Position numbers and translations under genes: made by a program. From positions 10,725,045 to 10,789,044 of the forward strand of contig CM119267.1 in the NCBI GenBank assembly GCA_051294375.1: a stretch of DNA of 64,000 bases, given 5' to 3'. Source of the stretch: Paraspadella gotoi (lineage: Eukaryota > Chaetognatha). This document shows, in pieces, positions 12,405 to 23,553 of this stretch (the first letter of the stretch is position 1; each line of letters begins with the position of its first letter). The notes under the pieces are model-generated. The model was not told where the DNA came from and did no database searches. It worked only from the letters and a program-made list of their open reading frames with translations.

Positions 12405-15117
12405 TCATTCCGACTCGCTGTCGTCGTCGTCGTCGTCATCGTCGAACATGACGAGGTCCTGCTCGGTCGGGCCCAGAGACCACTTGGCGCGTCCCCAATC
12501 AAAGTCCTCACGCTGCGCGACGCCCGGCACTTCTGGATCAGCCGCTGGGAAAAAGACGGTGAATGGTCCGTCGCTGGCGTCAACATAACTCTGATCGATG
12601 GTAATAAGCAACGCCCCCGTCCGATATGTCTCTCCTAACTGACATCCCTCGTTAGCCGTCCCACGAATGTTCTTGTCAACGCGGCTCATCCGCTTAGCTT
12701 CATCCATTAGGTCGCGATGAAGCCAGGGCATTTCGCCGGGGAGTTTTCGGCAAGGGTGTTCTCTCTTCCCGAATTGCCACTCCTTTTCAGAAGTGAGGTC
12801 GATTTCCCAAACTTCCTGCCCAATGAAAAATAAATTGAAGCGACGATGTGAATGATACAGAATATACAAAATCAGGGGAAGTCGACGGTGCAATTATTAA
12901 ACCTGATCGATAAGGTGTTTGTGACAATCTTGAATTCCACAGTCCCCGTTGTCATCCGGACCAATGGCGCAAAAAAGAACCCGAATGAAGGTAAGTTTGA
13001 TGACGAAGGTTGACGAGACAAGCAGGTTGTAGAGCAGACGATCTTTTCCTTTCCGTTGTCAAAAAAAATCTTAAGTATAGTGGATCTGGCCAGACGTTAC
13101 TATCAAAGAAAATTAATAAAAAATTCCGGAAGAAAAAACGATTGATGGGATAAAGAATTGATTGATATAATAGTAATTGATTAATGAAATATTAATTTAA
13201 TAATGTAATATTAATTTATTAATGTAATAGTAATTGATTGATATAAACGTGATTGATGTAATCGTAATTGATTGATGTAATCGTAATTGATTGAAGTATT
13301 TGTAATTAATGGATGTAATCGTAATTGATGGATATAATCGTAATTGATGGATGTAATTGATTGATGTAATCGTAATTAATCGATGTAATCGTAATTGATT
13401 GATAATAGTAATTGATTGATATAATAATAATAATAGATTGATGTAATAATAATAGTAATTGATTAATAATGCGATGATAACTAATTATTGATGCAATGAA
13501 AACTAAATATTGATGAGATGATAACTAAATATTGATATGATGATAACCAAATAATTGATGCGATAATAACCAAATGATTGATGCGATAATAATAAAATGA
13601 TTGCTGCGATTTCCAGCCGCTGCAATGATTGAAAAAAAAAATACAATTGTTTACAATTAAAAATTGTTACAATTTTACAATTGGAAGTTAGATCTTTTAA
13701 ATTATCAAGTTTCATATAGATCTAAATATTTTTTGTATAAATTTCCTTAATATTATAACTTACTACAAAATACAAATTAGAATATAATATAATGTATCCA
13801 TATGAATCATGACAATTTCAAAGATCTTAAAGATGAGAAGCCATATTTAAATTTTTAACTTACTATGATAGCATAGTTTTATAAAAATCAATCGTAATTC
13901 GTCGTAGTTTTTATGTAAAAAAATAAGACGACGACGACGACGACAACGGCACAAGCAGTTTTAAATATAAATAAAAAATATGAAACGAAAGATGTGAAAA
14001 AAGGATTGAAACCATTCGTCGCTTACCTCTCAACCCTTCAGAGGAGAAGACTCGTGGGTTGTACTTGTGCTCGAGCACTAGTCCGATCCTTTTCGGGGTT
14101 CCGTGTCCGTGATTAGCGAGAGCGCGCAGGGTCTTGACCACCGCGTTTTCCTCTACTTTAATAGGAACCGCGCGAGGGACTTCCCCAGTTTTGCTTTTAC
14201 CGTAGATATAGTACATGAGGCTGACACGTGCGCCGGACGTCACTTCCTTAACCTGGGCGACAAATTTTGGGAGCGGATTAAAAATTAAATCTTTGTCGAG
14301 AGGAAAAATTGAATATAATTTTTTTCTTGCCAACCTCGTACTCGGCCTCGTTAAAAAAGGCCGCCCAGGTGCATCTCACAACCGATTTGCGTTTTGAAGA
14401 ATCGACGCACCACTCTTCGCCCTGGTGGCGGACGAGCAGATTTCCGCCGGTGTGCTTCACGGGTAGGATAATGATAAGGGTGCCAAAGTGGTGGGGGCCG
14501 CGCGGAGATTCTCTATGAGGCAAATACTTGGCGTTTTCCTCGTAAACGAGCATCTTGTGAAAAGTGAGCGAAACGTCCTTTTCCTTGAGAGACTTAGGTG
14601 AGGCCATCGCCTGGATGATTTTCCGCTTCAGAGTCTTCAGTGCCTTGGTCTCCCAATCGTGGTAGTTCTTGAAGAGAATTCGCTCTGGCTCCAACTGCCA
14701 GCACCGACGGTCGGTGTCGGCGGGGTTGCCAGCACGCGCCATCCCGCGCTCGGTTCCGCCCCAGGAAGCTGGACCGCAATGGGATACGAGATCGCGAATC
14801 TGGTCCTCGGTCCACGGGTAGGAATCGAGGGTGAGGATCTTTGACTGATCCGCCGTCATGGTCCGCGGTTGATACGACGAAAAAGGATCTTGGTTCGGCT
14901 TCTTGCGAAGGTCGATCTGAAGCGAAGGAACACTGTAGAGGGCACCTTCGGCGCACGCGGTAACACCTTTCACGTTTCTTTTGATGGCTTTTTCAACATT
15001 TGTCAGTTTCTCCATGAGGTCTTTGTCGTTTTCCATTTCCCGGATGGCGGCCAAGCAATCGCATTCATCCTCGGTGCGCGATTTTACATTAGGATTGGGT
15101 TCGGCCCAGCAAACCAT
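12405..15117 (-). CDS. 2OG-Fe(II) oxygenase-fold (prolyl 4-hydroxylase-like) protein with altered metal site
   Basis: Four exons join in frame: 15117-14335, 14252-14027, 13048-12903 and 12815-12405, giving about 520 aa. The domain around exons 1-2 reads MLVYEENAKYLPHRESPRG, FGTLIIILP, TGGNLLVRHQGEEW, WAAFFNEAEYE|VKEVTSG and RVSLMYYIYG. This is the pattern of a family of cytosolic prolyl-4-hydroxylase-like dioxygenases. In that pattern the HxD iron motif is here HRE, and the usual distal His (in an EHEV-type motif) is Tyr (EYEV). The basic residue before SLMY that would bind 2-oxoglutarate is kept. The C-terminal part ends in a run of Asp. Intron 3 (13049-14026) is large and filled with ATTGATTG-type repeats. 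An AG acceptor-like site about 40 nt upstream of the ATG leaves the frame open, so the N-terminus may be longer. Substrate unknown. Confidence 0.8.
13049..13960. repeat. Dispersed repeat with internal ATTGATTG minisatellite, copy 1
   Basis: This repeat fills the third intron of the oxygenase-like gene. It starts near 13070 with a motif containing CCAGACGTTACTATCAAAG, followed by AATTAATAAAAAATTCC. It then runs through about 480 bp of degenerate tandem units built on TTGATTGATGTAATCGTAA. It passes AGCCGCTG near 13615 and ends with a segment containing GAAGCCATATTTAAAT and a (CGA)n run near 13930. The same landmarks in the same order occur at 57385-58020, so this is a dispersed family. No coding capacity is visible. 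Confidence 0.8.
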
Positions 15118-15240
15118 GGTACAATAATTCTCGAAAAAGATCTTTTGGACTGCTACCTAAACATGAAAAGGGTATAATTTCAAGAGCAACAAATCTACGA
15201 CTAACTACACAAATTGTTAAAAACTACAAACTCAAAAATT

Positions 15241-17721
15241 CTATGAAAGGCGATTTTGTAAGTCATGTAAGTCCATTGGTGGCCAATAGAATTTATTTGT
15301 ATTTTTTCGACACCACCATTGTCCATTCATCCATTGTTTTCCAAATACGGTACAATACTTGTATTCGTAAAAGAGAATACGGATAAAATTGGGACCCTTT
15401 GCATTCGGCTCTACAAAAGGGTTACAAACTTTTTTATAAACACGCCAAAAACAAACGGCAAAACACCTAAACTCTGAGATAAATTGTAAAATTACCGTCT
15501 TCACGAACTAAAAAAGGGTTGCGACTCAGTAAGGATGAGACTATGGGATCATTTTGAAGCAACTTAATACCAAACTTTAATAACCATTCGTTTTGAAACG
15601 GTTGCTGAAACGCTGCAAACCACATAAGCCAATCCAGCCTATAAAAAGTAAATCTTACACGAAAAATGCGAATAGATTGAATCGCGAAAATATAAACACA
15701 ACCTGTAGTGGTAAGGGCTTATGAAGCATGGTCTTCGAAACGGATTTCCTGGTTTACACTTAAATTCATACGTTAACCAATATCTATCTGAGGCCCACTG
15801 ATCCGTCGAGTTGGTGCCCTAAACTCGAAAAAAAATGTAAATGTATGTGATTTCACAAAGTTACTAGATCACTCACCAGTCACTACAAGACAAAGAAAAA
15901 AAAATACTGTAGTACCTGCACAATTAATTCGTTTCTGGTTTTTGTAACACTTCCAAATGCTCCGTAAGTATTTACAATTCGAAACGGTTCGAACGATGTA
16001 TTCATAACCTATTTTGGGCCACAAAGTCAATGAACGAGCATCAAATTGAAAACTTTCCAAAAATGAATAACTAAAGTGTACCTGTCGTGAAGATACTAAA
16101 TTCAAAGCTACTGGCAAACTGAGATAACAGAGTAATAAGCCTACAGCTATATCAAAACACCGTCGAAAAGTCAGATCAAATTCTTTAGGTTTTTGTACAG
16201 AGGAGCGACGAGAATTCTAAATAAAGATTTTTGACAATTGCACTTAAAGTGTTGAAGAGAGTAAAATATAGAAGAGGTTACCTGCAGCTTAAAAATATTT
16301 CTTGAAGTTTCCATAGGGAAAAACCTGCTTAGGGTAAGATCATCGAAACAAGCCAGACTCGGGATTATAGTAAGCCAATTTAAAAAGCTTAGATTTCCAC
16401 TTATAATCAGTATAACCTGAAACAAAACCTACGGAACAAAGGTTTTCATTTGATATCAGTAGTTTTTTAAGTTTTTATGCAAATGGCGGCATCTATGTAT
16501 TTGGCATATCTCATTGATGATACAAAAAATAAATTATGTTTGCATAAATTAATACCTGAAAGACTCCACATAAGTTCCTACACCATCTTGGAAAAATTGG
16601 AACCAAAAGCAAAGGTAAAAAAAGTTCCACGATGTGATTGGAAAGAACTTCGAACTTATGGAACCAAACTGAATTTAAAACCGTTAATATTGATCTCAGA
16701 AACATCGCCAAGTTAAATGAAAATTACCAGGAGTAATATGAAGAAAGGGAGCAATTGGATTAGGAACAGGCTGTGTGAGATAATGATAATTCATACATGT
16801 CAAATCACGCCAACACTGATCCCCACGTATTTTAATTAAACCAGCTCCAATCATTATTCGAAATATTAGCCATCGATAACAACCTTTAAAATACAAAATT
16901 CAGCAATCAGTACAAACAAACAAACAAACAATTATAAAAAATTAAAGAATAAAATAAAAACAGACCCTTATAATATAAACAATACCTATATATATTCGAG
17001 ATGGTCCCTCATCAGCTGCTTTGAGATAGTTCAATTTAAACGCGCGACAAAGGAATATAGCAAGAAAACCCGTCTCTAACAGTTGTGACTCCCAACCGAA
17101 GCTGTACCATCTTTGTCCCAGATTAATGATTGAATGATAGAGTATCCAAAGAAGAAACATTATTATCATGTTTGCTTTTCCTAAGATAATTGGATGTCTC
17201 ACTAAAATTCATTCAAATTTTGGAAACTGCCATAGAATTACCCGTCATAATAACTAGTAAAGATATAACCAGCCCTGCTGTTGCCATCATATCGAGACCA
17301 AAATCAATATTAGTTTCATAATTCATAAACCATAATAAACTAGGTGATGCAAGCTGCAAATTCAACATATAGTCACCGACGTAGCGACGAATCCTAAAAT
17401 ATATACATTCATTGCAATTAATGTGTTGATATATTGTCAGAAATCATATTTTAATTGCTCACTTTATTACCTCTTCATATACTGATCAGCTGGAAGAATA
17501 CCATTTTTTCCTATAAGAGCTTTATTTTGCTGCAAAGCTACTAAAAATGCAACAAAATAAACGCATGCTATAGACCGCAGAATCACTATTCTCGTTAACC
17601 AATACGTATCTGGTTTTAGAGCAAACTTTTTTAAATGCTTCGATGTTTCTTTTTCTCGAGTTTTAGGGTTATCTTCAGTTTCTTCCATTTTGCTTTTTGT
17701 CTTCAAATCTATCTTAAACAA
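15241..17721 (-). CDS. LMF1: Lipase maturation factor (LMF1-like)
   Basis: This is a polytopic ER membrane protein needed for folding of dimeric lipases such as lipoprotein lipase in vertebrates. Eleven exons can be joined: 17721-17471, 17393-17242, 17201-16986, 16883-16728, 16668-16556, 16416-16282, 16216-16082, 16008-15916, 15818-15703, 15638 to about 15507, and about 15482-15241. Family landmarks are RIVILRSIACVYFVAFLVAL (first membrane segment), NKALIGKNGILPA, WYSFGWESQLLETGFLAIF, GAGLIKIRGDQCWRDLTCM, FHKFEVLSNHIVEL, NLSFLNWLTIIPSLACFDD and RIVNTYGAFGSVTKTRNELIVQ. The C-terminal end has WWCRKNTNKFYWPPM. The intron between exons 2 and 3 is only 40 bp. The start could be the ATG at 17721 or the one at 17688. 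Only the last junction is approximate. The stop lies 123 bp before the next gene's ATG. Confidence 0.92.
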
Positions 17722-17943
17722 ACATATACTTCTTCACCAAAAGTTACAGAACAATTAGCATTGTTTTTAGAATAATGGAATGTTCATATAAAATGACTTA
17801 TTTTTCACTATTCTCATAATATGCAGTAAAATATATTGATAAAACTAAAAAGTGAAAATATCAGAATTCTTGGAGTTGCTTAATGCTTATCTCAGAATAT
17901 AATGTGAAACCTTTATTAATATATTAATTTACTTTTTCTATCT

Positions 17944-18540
17944 TTAGTTTTGCGATATCGTCCTATATTTATCCAAGGTTTCAGACGAGAGGATACCAGC
18001 AGATTTCAAGCCCAGAAGCAACTGGGCTTTGGCGTTCCCGACGAAATTGTTTTTTAGAAAAGCAGGTAATCCCCGATCGGAGTTCAAGCTATATAATGGA
18101 ACCCTGAATATCCCGAGCGTCTCGGTCCCGAAATCAGCGGCCCTAGTGACGTTTCGTTCGATCTTAAGAAACGAATTTTCCGATATCCGTTTCATGAAAA
18201 AGTGAAGGCAAATGTCATCGCCTTGAAAACGGTTGGTGACCAAATGAGATGCGATCTGATCCTCCCCGGTGACATTAACGTCTTCGGCATCCACTCCGAT
18301 TTCCTCTTTCATTTCCCTCGCCAGACCGACTTCGATCTCTTCGCCTGGGTCAACGAAGCCACCAGGAAAACCCAAGAAACCGTCAAACCTCATCGTCATT
18401 AGCACCAGCGAATTTAGTGGAATCTCGTCGAACAATTTCGTCTCTGTCTTGGCCCACAACATAACGTGCGCTCCATGGCGAAGATTTTTGTAACTTTTAC
18501 GAGCCAATTGGACGTTGATGTCCGAAATAATCGGTTTCAT
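17944..18540 (-). CDS. NUDT16: NUDT16-like Nudix hydrolase
   Basis: This is a single-exon protein of 198 aa, about the normal length for NUDT16. In vertebrates NUDT16 removes caps from U8 snoRNA and other RNAs and hydrolyses inosine diphosphates. The Nudix box GX5EX7REUXEEXGU is intact: it begins GGFVDPGEEIEVGL and continues AREMKEEIGV. The preceding strand FDGFLGFPGG and the downstream block NRFQGDDICLHFFMKRI also fit this subfamily. The N-terminal block RHGAHVMLWA is typical of the NUDT16/Syndesmos group. All metal-binding glutamates are present, so it should be active. It is the most upstream member of a tightly packed block of seven co-oriented genes; the LMF1 start lies 222-255 bp downstream. 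Confidence 0.93.
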   Translation of the reverse strand: MKPIISDINVQLARKSYKNLRHGAHVMLWAKTETKLFDEIPLNSLVLMTMRFDGFLGFPGGFVDPGEEIEVGLAREMKEEIGVDAEDVNVTGEDQIASHLVTNRFQGDDICLHFFMKRISENSFLKIERNVTRAADFGTETLGIFRVPLYSLNSDRGLPAFLKNNFVGNAKAQLLLGLKSAGILSSETLDKYRTISQN

Positions 18541-18732
18541 TTTTAAGGCAGATTAGTTACATTACGTCTGATTAACAATAGTTACAAAAAAACTATACCC
18601 AGAAAAATAATAAACAATCACAAAATATAAAAATAAATATTTACAGAAAATCTAGACATTGTATTATTCCTTTCTTTTTCGTTGAGTTTGGAGATTTAGA
18701 AAAAGTTTGAATTTTGCTTCGTCAACGAATTT

Positions 18733-18816
18733 TATTTATATACGGACATGTTTCGATTTCATCAGCGTTGATGAAGACTCGCAACAAAAAGAGTCAAAAC
18801 ATGTCCGTATATAAAC
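18733..18816. repeat. Hairpin-forming inverted repeat
   Basis: The left arm TTTATATACGGACATGTTT (18733-18751) is the reverse complement of the right arm at 18798-18816, with about 45 bp between. The spacer has a smaller palindrome (TCATCAGCGTTGATGA). It sits just inside the terminal repeat of the composite element and may be a sub-terminal transposition signal. Confidence 0.8.
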
Positions 18817-19025
18817 AAGTTTGAGCAAACAATGTCGGATCTGCCTACGATAATTAATAATTAATCGATTAATTAATTAATTAATTTTAATATGTAATAA
18901 TTAATTTTAAATTTATATTCAACTTATCATCATCGATGTCCTTAAAATTGGGTTAGGACAGTTATTAAATATGTTTTGTTTACATTTTATCAAAAACAAA
19001 CAATAATCCTATATTTATTTTATGT

Positions 19026-19072
19026 CTCCTCTCTCTCTCTCTCTCACTCCTCTCTCTCTCTCTCTCTCTCTT
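19026..19072. repeat. CT microsatellite
   Basis: This is an almost pure (CT)n tract with one interruption (CACTC), followed by a T run. It lies inside the composite element. A related GA-rich tract in inverted orientation precedes a matching segment near 26315-26470, so the tract travels with that repeat. Confidence 0.85.
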
Positions 19073-19197
19073 TTTTTATGCAATTGCGACGATCTTTATG
19101 CTTTTAAGATTTTTTAACTTGCATGATTAATTAATTAATTAATTAATTAATTAAAACATTTATTAGCAATCATTAATATTAAAGATTCAAGTAAATG

Positions 19198-19806
19198 TGA
19201 CTTATGTTTTTTCCATCTAAACTCATTTCCACTGGCACAATTCCGTCAAACTTTATAATTATTATATATCAATAAATATTTAAAAGCTTCAGTGCAACAA
19301 CCCAATGAAATAATTCAAAAAGTTACATTGAAAATCGATTTAGTAGTAGAAGGAAAAAAGAAATTTTTTTGAGAGAAATAGAAGTTATAAAAAGAATTTG
19401 GTCAACTGGCATATTTTTGTCAATGGCATAATTTCGTTAATCAATCAATCAATCAATCAATCAGAGAGAGATAGAGAGAGAGAAACTTTAAAAATTCAAA
19501 TAAATGTGTCTTTTGGTTTTCTAATTTGAACTCTTTTCCACTCCTACGATTCCATCAAAAAATTTATATCCAGCTTTATCACATACTTTCCTACCCACAC
19601 ACAAAATTCAATTTCGATTTATCTATCCAATTTTTAATAAACATAATAATTATGAGTAAATTTAAGTAAAAATACTTCAAGTAAATATGACTTTTGTTTT
19701 TTCCATTTTAACTCATTTCCACTCGCACGATTCCATCGAAACTTTCAATCCAGCTCAATCACACACTTTCCTACCATCATACAAAATTTCAAGTCAATTG
19801 CCCTAG
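19198..19806. repeat. Degenerate array of about 120 bp units (family also at 21862 and 35940)
   Basis: Three units start near 19198, 19498 and 19681. Each contains GTTTTTTCCATTT-like sequence, then CTCATTTCCACTCGCACGAT, TCCATCGAAACTT and CACACTTTCCTACCCACACA. Two more units with the same words lie at about 21862-22010 and 35940-36110. The foldback element sits directly after the third unit. No coding frame is seen. Confidence 0.75.
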
Positions 19807-21818
19807 CCATATATGAAAAGTTTTGAAATCAAAAAACGAGTATTGTGTAAAAGGTGCCCATACATCATATGAATTTTTTGACCATTTTTTTTCAAAAAAA
19901 AATTTACAGTAAATGCTGCCAACTTTGAAAAAAATGAAAAAAAATGGTAAAAAATGGACTTTTTGCTAAATACTTTAAAGCTTTATTGCTAGAGGGACGA
20001 AACCCAAACTATCTTGTAGAGTGGAAAAAATTGACTATGTTACATACCTCGCGTTATAAATTAAGTTAGTTTTTTACTAAGGAAAATTTTTTTTAAAAAC
20101 CTATTGTTTTGGTCAATTTTTGATAAAATTTTTAAAAAATGATATTTTTAACAATGTTCGTGAAATATTTTGTAAAAAAAATTATGGCGAATTGAATAAA
20201 GAAATAATTACCTTTGTTTTGCTGAAGAAATTTAAAAAAGGATTATTGGTTAAAGAGTTATAATTTTTTAAATTAAAAAAAATCACTTTTCTTAATAATT
20301 ATTTTTATTTAATAGTTTGAACTAAGCTAAAGGGGGAAAAAGGGAATGCACTTTTTTCAGAGTAAATAAAACAAATAGTAAATTCTGATTTGACAATGGG
20401 TAACTTTAATATTTGTTTCACCAGGTCATTAAAGTTTTTTTTGAATTTTTATCATTTTATAATGGAATTATGACTTTTAAATAAGGTAGTTTTTTTAATT
20501 TTTTTATATAAAAGAAAAAAAAATTGACAAAAGTGATTAAATGATTAAAAATTGATAAAATGAGACAAAAAAGAGTAAAATTAATGAAAGTTAAATAACT
20601 GAGAAAAGAGTTTGCTTGCTGCTTGCCGGTCGAGAAAAAAAAGGTTTAGTGCCAAAGAAAGAAAACTAATTTTTCTATTTTTTTATCTATTCATGATTTA
20701 TAGTTAATAATTAAGTCTATTGTAAATAGTCGATTTTAGTTTTAAAATATAATTTTTAATTCATCTTTGATTTTTATTCATTTCATATCTTTTATAGTTG
20801 ATGAATTTATCAACAAGTCGGATCTATTCTTAAATTTATCAAGCAAGCTTAATATATTTTTCTAAGTCTTTTACAACTTTTGATTAAGCAAAATATTTAA
20901 CACAAATTATAATTCAACTCAGTTCTGAGAACAAGCTTGACAAAGGTGAATTTATGAAAGAAATAGAATAACTAGTTTTTTTTCTTTGGCACTCTTGATG
21001 ACTTTTTTTTTCTCGATCGGTAAGCAGCAAGCAACTCTTCTCTCAGTTGCTTTTTTTGTCTCATTTTATCAATTTTTAATCATTTAATCGCTTTGTCAAT
21101 TTTTCTTTTTCTTTTATATAAAAAAATTAAAAAAACTACCTTATTTAAAAGTCATAATTCCATTATAAAATGATAAAATTTAAAAAAACTTTAATGACCT
21201 GGTGAGACAAAATATTAAAGTTACCCACTGTCAAATCAGAATTTACTATTTTTTTATTTACTCTGAAAAAAGTGCATTCCCTTTTTCCCTTTAGCCTAGT
21301 TAAAACCTATTAAATAAAAATAATTATTAAGAAAAGTGATTTTTTTTTAATTTAAAAAAATTATAACTTTTTAACCGATAATCCTTTTTTAAAAATTCTT
21401 TCAGTAAAACAAAGGCAATTATTTCTTTATTCAATTCGCCATAATTTTTTTTACAAAATATTTCACGAACATTGTTAAAAATATCATTTTTTAAAAATTT
21501 TATCAAAAATTGATCAAAACAATAGGTTTTAAAAAAAATTTTCCTTAGTAAAAAACTAACTTAATTTATAATGCATGGTATGTAACATAGTACATTTTTT
21601 CCACTCTACAAGATAGTTTGGGTTTCGTCCCTCTAGCAATAAAGCTTTTAAAGATATTTAGCAAAAAGTCCATTTTTTACCTTTTTTTTCATTTTTTTCA
21701 AAGTTGGCAGCATTTACTGTAAAGTTTTTTTTGAAAAAAAATGTTCAAAAAATTCATATGATGTATGGGCACCTTTTACACAATACTCGTTTTTGATTTC
21801 AAAACTTTTCATATATGG
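19807..21818. mobile_element. Foldback-type element, copy 1 (long inverted arms)
   Basis: The two outer parts are near-perfect reverse complements over roughly 0.85 kb each. The left end CCATATATGAAAAGTTTTGA returns inverted at 21799-21818. Further matched pairs include AAAGGTGCCCATACATCATA, ACGAAACCCAAACTATCTTG, CTGATTTGACA and GCTTGCTGCTTGCCGGTCGA. A unique loop of about 0.3 kb lies between (about 20690-20970). No transposase-like frame exists, so it must be moved by a factor encoded elsewhere. No clear target duplication is visible. The second copy (28109-29889) is in the opposite orientation. The 10 bp CAAGGTCTAC next to the right end is shared with that copy, so the real element end may lie slightly further out. 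Confidence 0.88.
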
Positions 21819-22021
21819 CAAGGTCTACTATCCACTCATGAGCAATTGGCGTTCAAATAGTGAAACATATTTTTTTTTTTTTTCCATTTAAACCAATTTC
21901 CACTCGCACGATTCCCTCGAAACTTCATATCCATCTCAATCACACAGTTTCCTACCCACACACAAAATTTCATACCAATCCATCCATCCAATCACGAGTA
22001 ATTGGAGTTTTTTGCTAAGGT

Positions 22022-22046
22022 GGGACGGACGGACGGACGGACGGAC
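22022..22046. repeat. GGAC tandem run
   Basis: About six GGAC units follow a GCTAAGGTGG word near the right end of the composite element. A similar shorter run (about 36099-36120) occupies the same place in the related copy, so the run is a family feature. Confidence 0.85.
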
Positions 22047-22241
22047 ATCGTTTTTTTTGTATAATTAATCATAATTCGTTGTTCTGACATGATATAAGTG
22101 TGTGCCCGACAATATTGAGGGGGCGGACCGACGGACGACAAAGTGAGTTATAGAGTCGGGATCTGCTGACAAGCAGATCCGACTAATAAAATTCGTTGAA
22201 GCAGAATTCAAAACTTTTTCTAAATATAAAATCTAGAATAA

Positions 22242-23531
22242 CTAAGAAAACAAAACATTCTCGGCCTCCTCGGCCTTTTCGACTTCAAATTTCGGCTTTT
22301 GATCCTTGGCCTCAAACATCTTAATATCGTTAACTACGAAGCGCCACTTCTTTGGATTCCATCCTTCCAATTCTCGTAGAGCAACGGAGATTGCCAGTCT
22401 GTAGGAACGAAACTTCCTAGGGACAGGCACGGTGCACTCATGAGCCCTCCAATAAGCTCCCAGTTCGTACGATCGTTGAGTGAGAGTCTTCCAATTCATC
22501 TCCCTGGCGCAGCCTTGTAGCTTAATGGTTACTGGGCTAGCGCAAGTCCATCGGAACTCCACGCGCATGACTCTCAAGGGTTCGTTGAAATCGAAGCGCA
22601 CCCAATGGTCGTCGGTCAATTTGACGAGCTCAGGGCTGGTGTAATGAGCGACCGCATTGGATGCCACGTTGACGTCGCCACAGATGAACCTCTTGCCTCG
22701 GTGTCGGGGGCGACTCCACCAGCGAAGTTCCCGCGGTCGAACCGAAGAGGGCATTCGTCGAAATTCGCGAGCGTCTTTGAGAAGTTCGAGGCAAGATCGG
22801 CTCGACGCGAGAACCTCCTCGTTGACGGCGGCCAAAGTCAAAAACTCCGTGGTAAGCAGCGGGAGGCGAACGCAACGAAGGACGCGATGAAGCAATGAGG
22901 AGCGAGCAGAGGCGTCAGCGCGCGCCCAGTTGAGAACGGCCTCGTAAATGCAGTATTCCGATTCGACGCGGAGGTTGGAGAGGGAAACCAGGTCTTCAAT
23001 TTCCTCGACTTTCAGTTGCAGAAAAGATTCTTCATCCATCAGATCGACGAAGTGGTACTGAATGAATTGAACCGCCGCCTCCTCGAGCTTCTTCAAGTCG
23101 TGGGTCCGAGCCAATTGCCGAATCTCCAAGCAGTTAGACATGTCCAAGTTCAGCTCTAAAACTTCGCAACACACTTCTCTCGCTTCACGAAACTGAAAGA
23201 AGCAGGCCGTGGTTAGTAGATTTTTTGCGTTGTCTGGGCGGATCTCGAGTTTGCATGTGTAGCAAAACTCGAGGAGCGCGACGAGCGATTTAGCGTCGAC
23301 GTCGTGGAGGCGAATCTCGCGCGTATAGGACTCGCTGAGGCCAGAGTAGAACATCGCGCGGAAATATTCGGAGTAGGCGGAGAGGACCAGACGTTGAGCC
23401 GGGATACGAGTCTCGCCAACGAGTAAAACCACGTCGCAAAATTTGGGGTCATCACGGAGCCACGCCAAGGACGAGACCATATAGTGCGCGTGCTTGCGAG
23501 AGATGTAAGGAGTAGTACACATAGTAAACAT
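22242..23531 (-). CDS. BTB-BACK protein with C-terminal galactose-binding-like domain
   Basis: This is a single-exon protein of 429 aa. Residues about 20-125 form a BTB/POZ domain (DPKFCDVVLLVG, PAQRLVLSAYSEYFRAMF). Residues about 130-240 form a BACK domain (NCLEIRQLARTH, SESEYCIYEAVLNWAR-like block). BTB-BACK proteins usually act as CUL3 ubiquitin-ligase adaptors. Where kelch repeats would follow, there is instead a segment at about 290-425 with DHWVRFDFNEPLRVMRVEFRW and a YRLAISVAL strand. This looks like a discoidin/F5-8-type beta sandwich, as in BTBD9, but with only one such unit. Either of the ATGs at 23531 and 23522 could be the start. A polypyrimidine-AG site lies 22 nt upstream. Substrate unknown. 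Confidence 0.8.
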   Translation of the reverse strand: MFTMCTTPYISRKHAHYMVSSLAWLRDDPKFCDVVLLVGETRIPAQRLVLSAYSEYFRAMFYSGLSESYTREIRLHDVDAKSLVALLEFCYTCKLEIRPDNAKNLLTTACFFQFREAREVCCEVLELNLDMSNCLEIRQLARTHDLKKLEEAAVQFIQYHFVDLMDEESFLQLKVEEIEDLVSLSNLRVESEYCIYEAVLNWARADASARSSLLHRVLRCVRLPLLTTEFLTLAAVNEEVLASSRSCLELLKDAREFRRMPSSVRPRELRWWSRPRHRGKRFICGDVNVASNAVAHYTSPELVKLTDDHWVRFDFNEPLRVMRVEFRWTCASPVTIKLQGCAREMNWKTLTQRSYELGAYWRAHECTVPVPRKFRSYRLAISVALRELEGWNPKKWRFVVNDIKMFEAKDQKPKFEVEKAEEAENVLFS

Positions 23532-23553
23532 GAGGAAAATCGTCGAAATGAAA

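Larger units (their letters stand above)
18685..22235. mobile_element. Composite repeat element with terminal inverted repeats, containing a nested foldback element
   Basis: The two ends are inverted repeats. TTTAGAAAAAGTTTGAATTT with GCTTC and AACGAATTTTATTTA at about 18697-18740 matches the reverse complement of about 22182-22228. Inside the left end is a hairpin (18733-18816), whose arms contain TATACGGACATGTTT and its complement. Next comes ACAAGTTTGAGCAAACAATG near 18818, low-complexity (TTAA)n and (CT)n tracts, several related units of about 120 bp, the 2.0 kb foldback element (19807-21818), a (GGAC)n run near 22022-22045, and an end block GAGTCGGGATCTGCTGACA near 22155. No protein-coding frame is present, so it is non-autonomous. 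A shorter relative lies at 35655-36240. Confidence 0.7.

Noticed and set aside
13140-13620. Possible CRISPR-like or satellite array from the regular ATTGATTG units
   Set aside because: Units are short, degenerate and without unique spacers. It is a simple minisatellite in a eukaryotic intron.
13911-14026. Downstream continuation of the frame past the second exon of the oxygenase-like gene
   Set aside because: The translation becomes Ser/Tyr/Leu-rich low complexity and runs over the (CGA)n tract. A good donor (GAGAG|GTAAGC) at 14027/14026 and an in-frame exon at 13048 make intron sequence the better reading.
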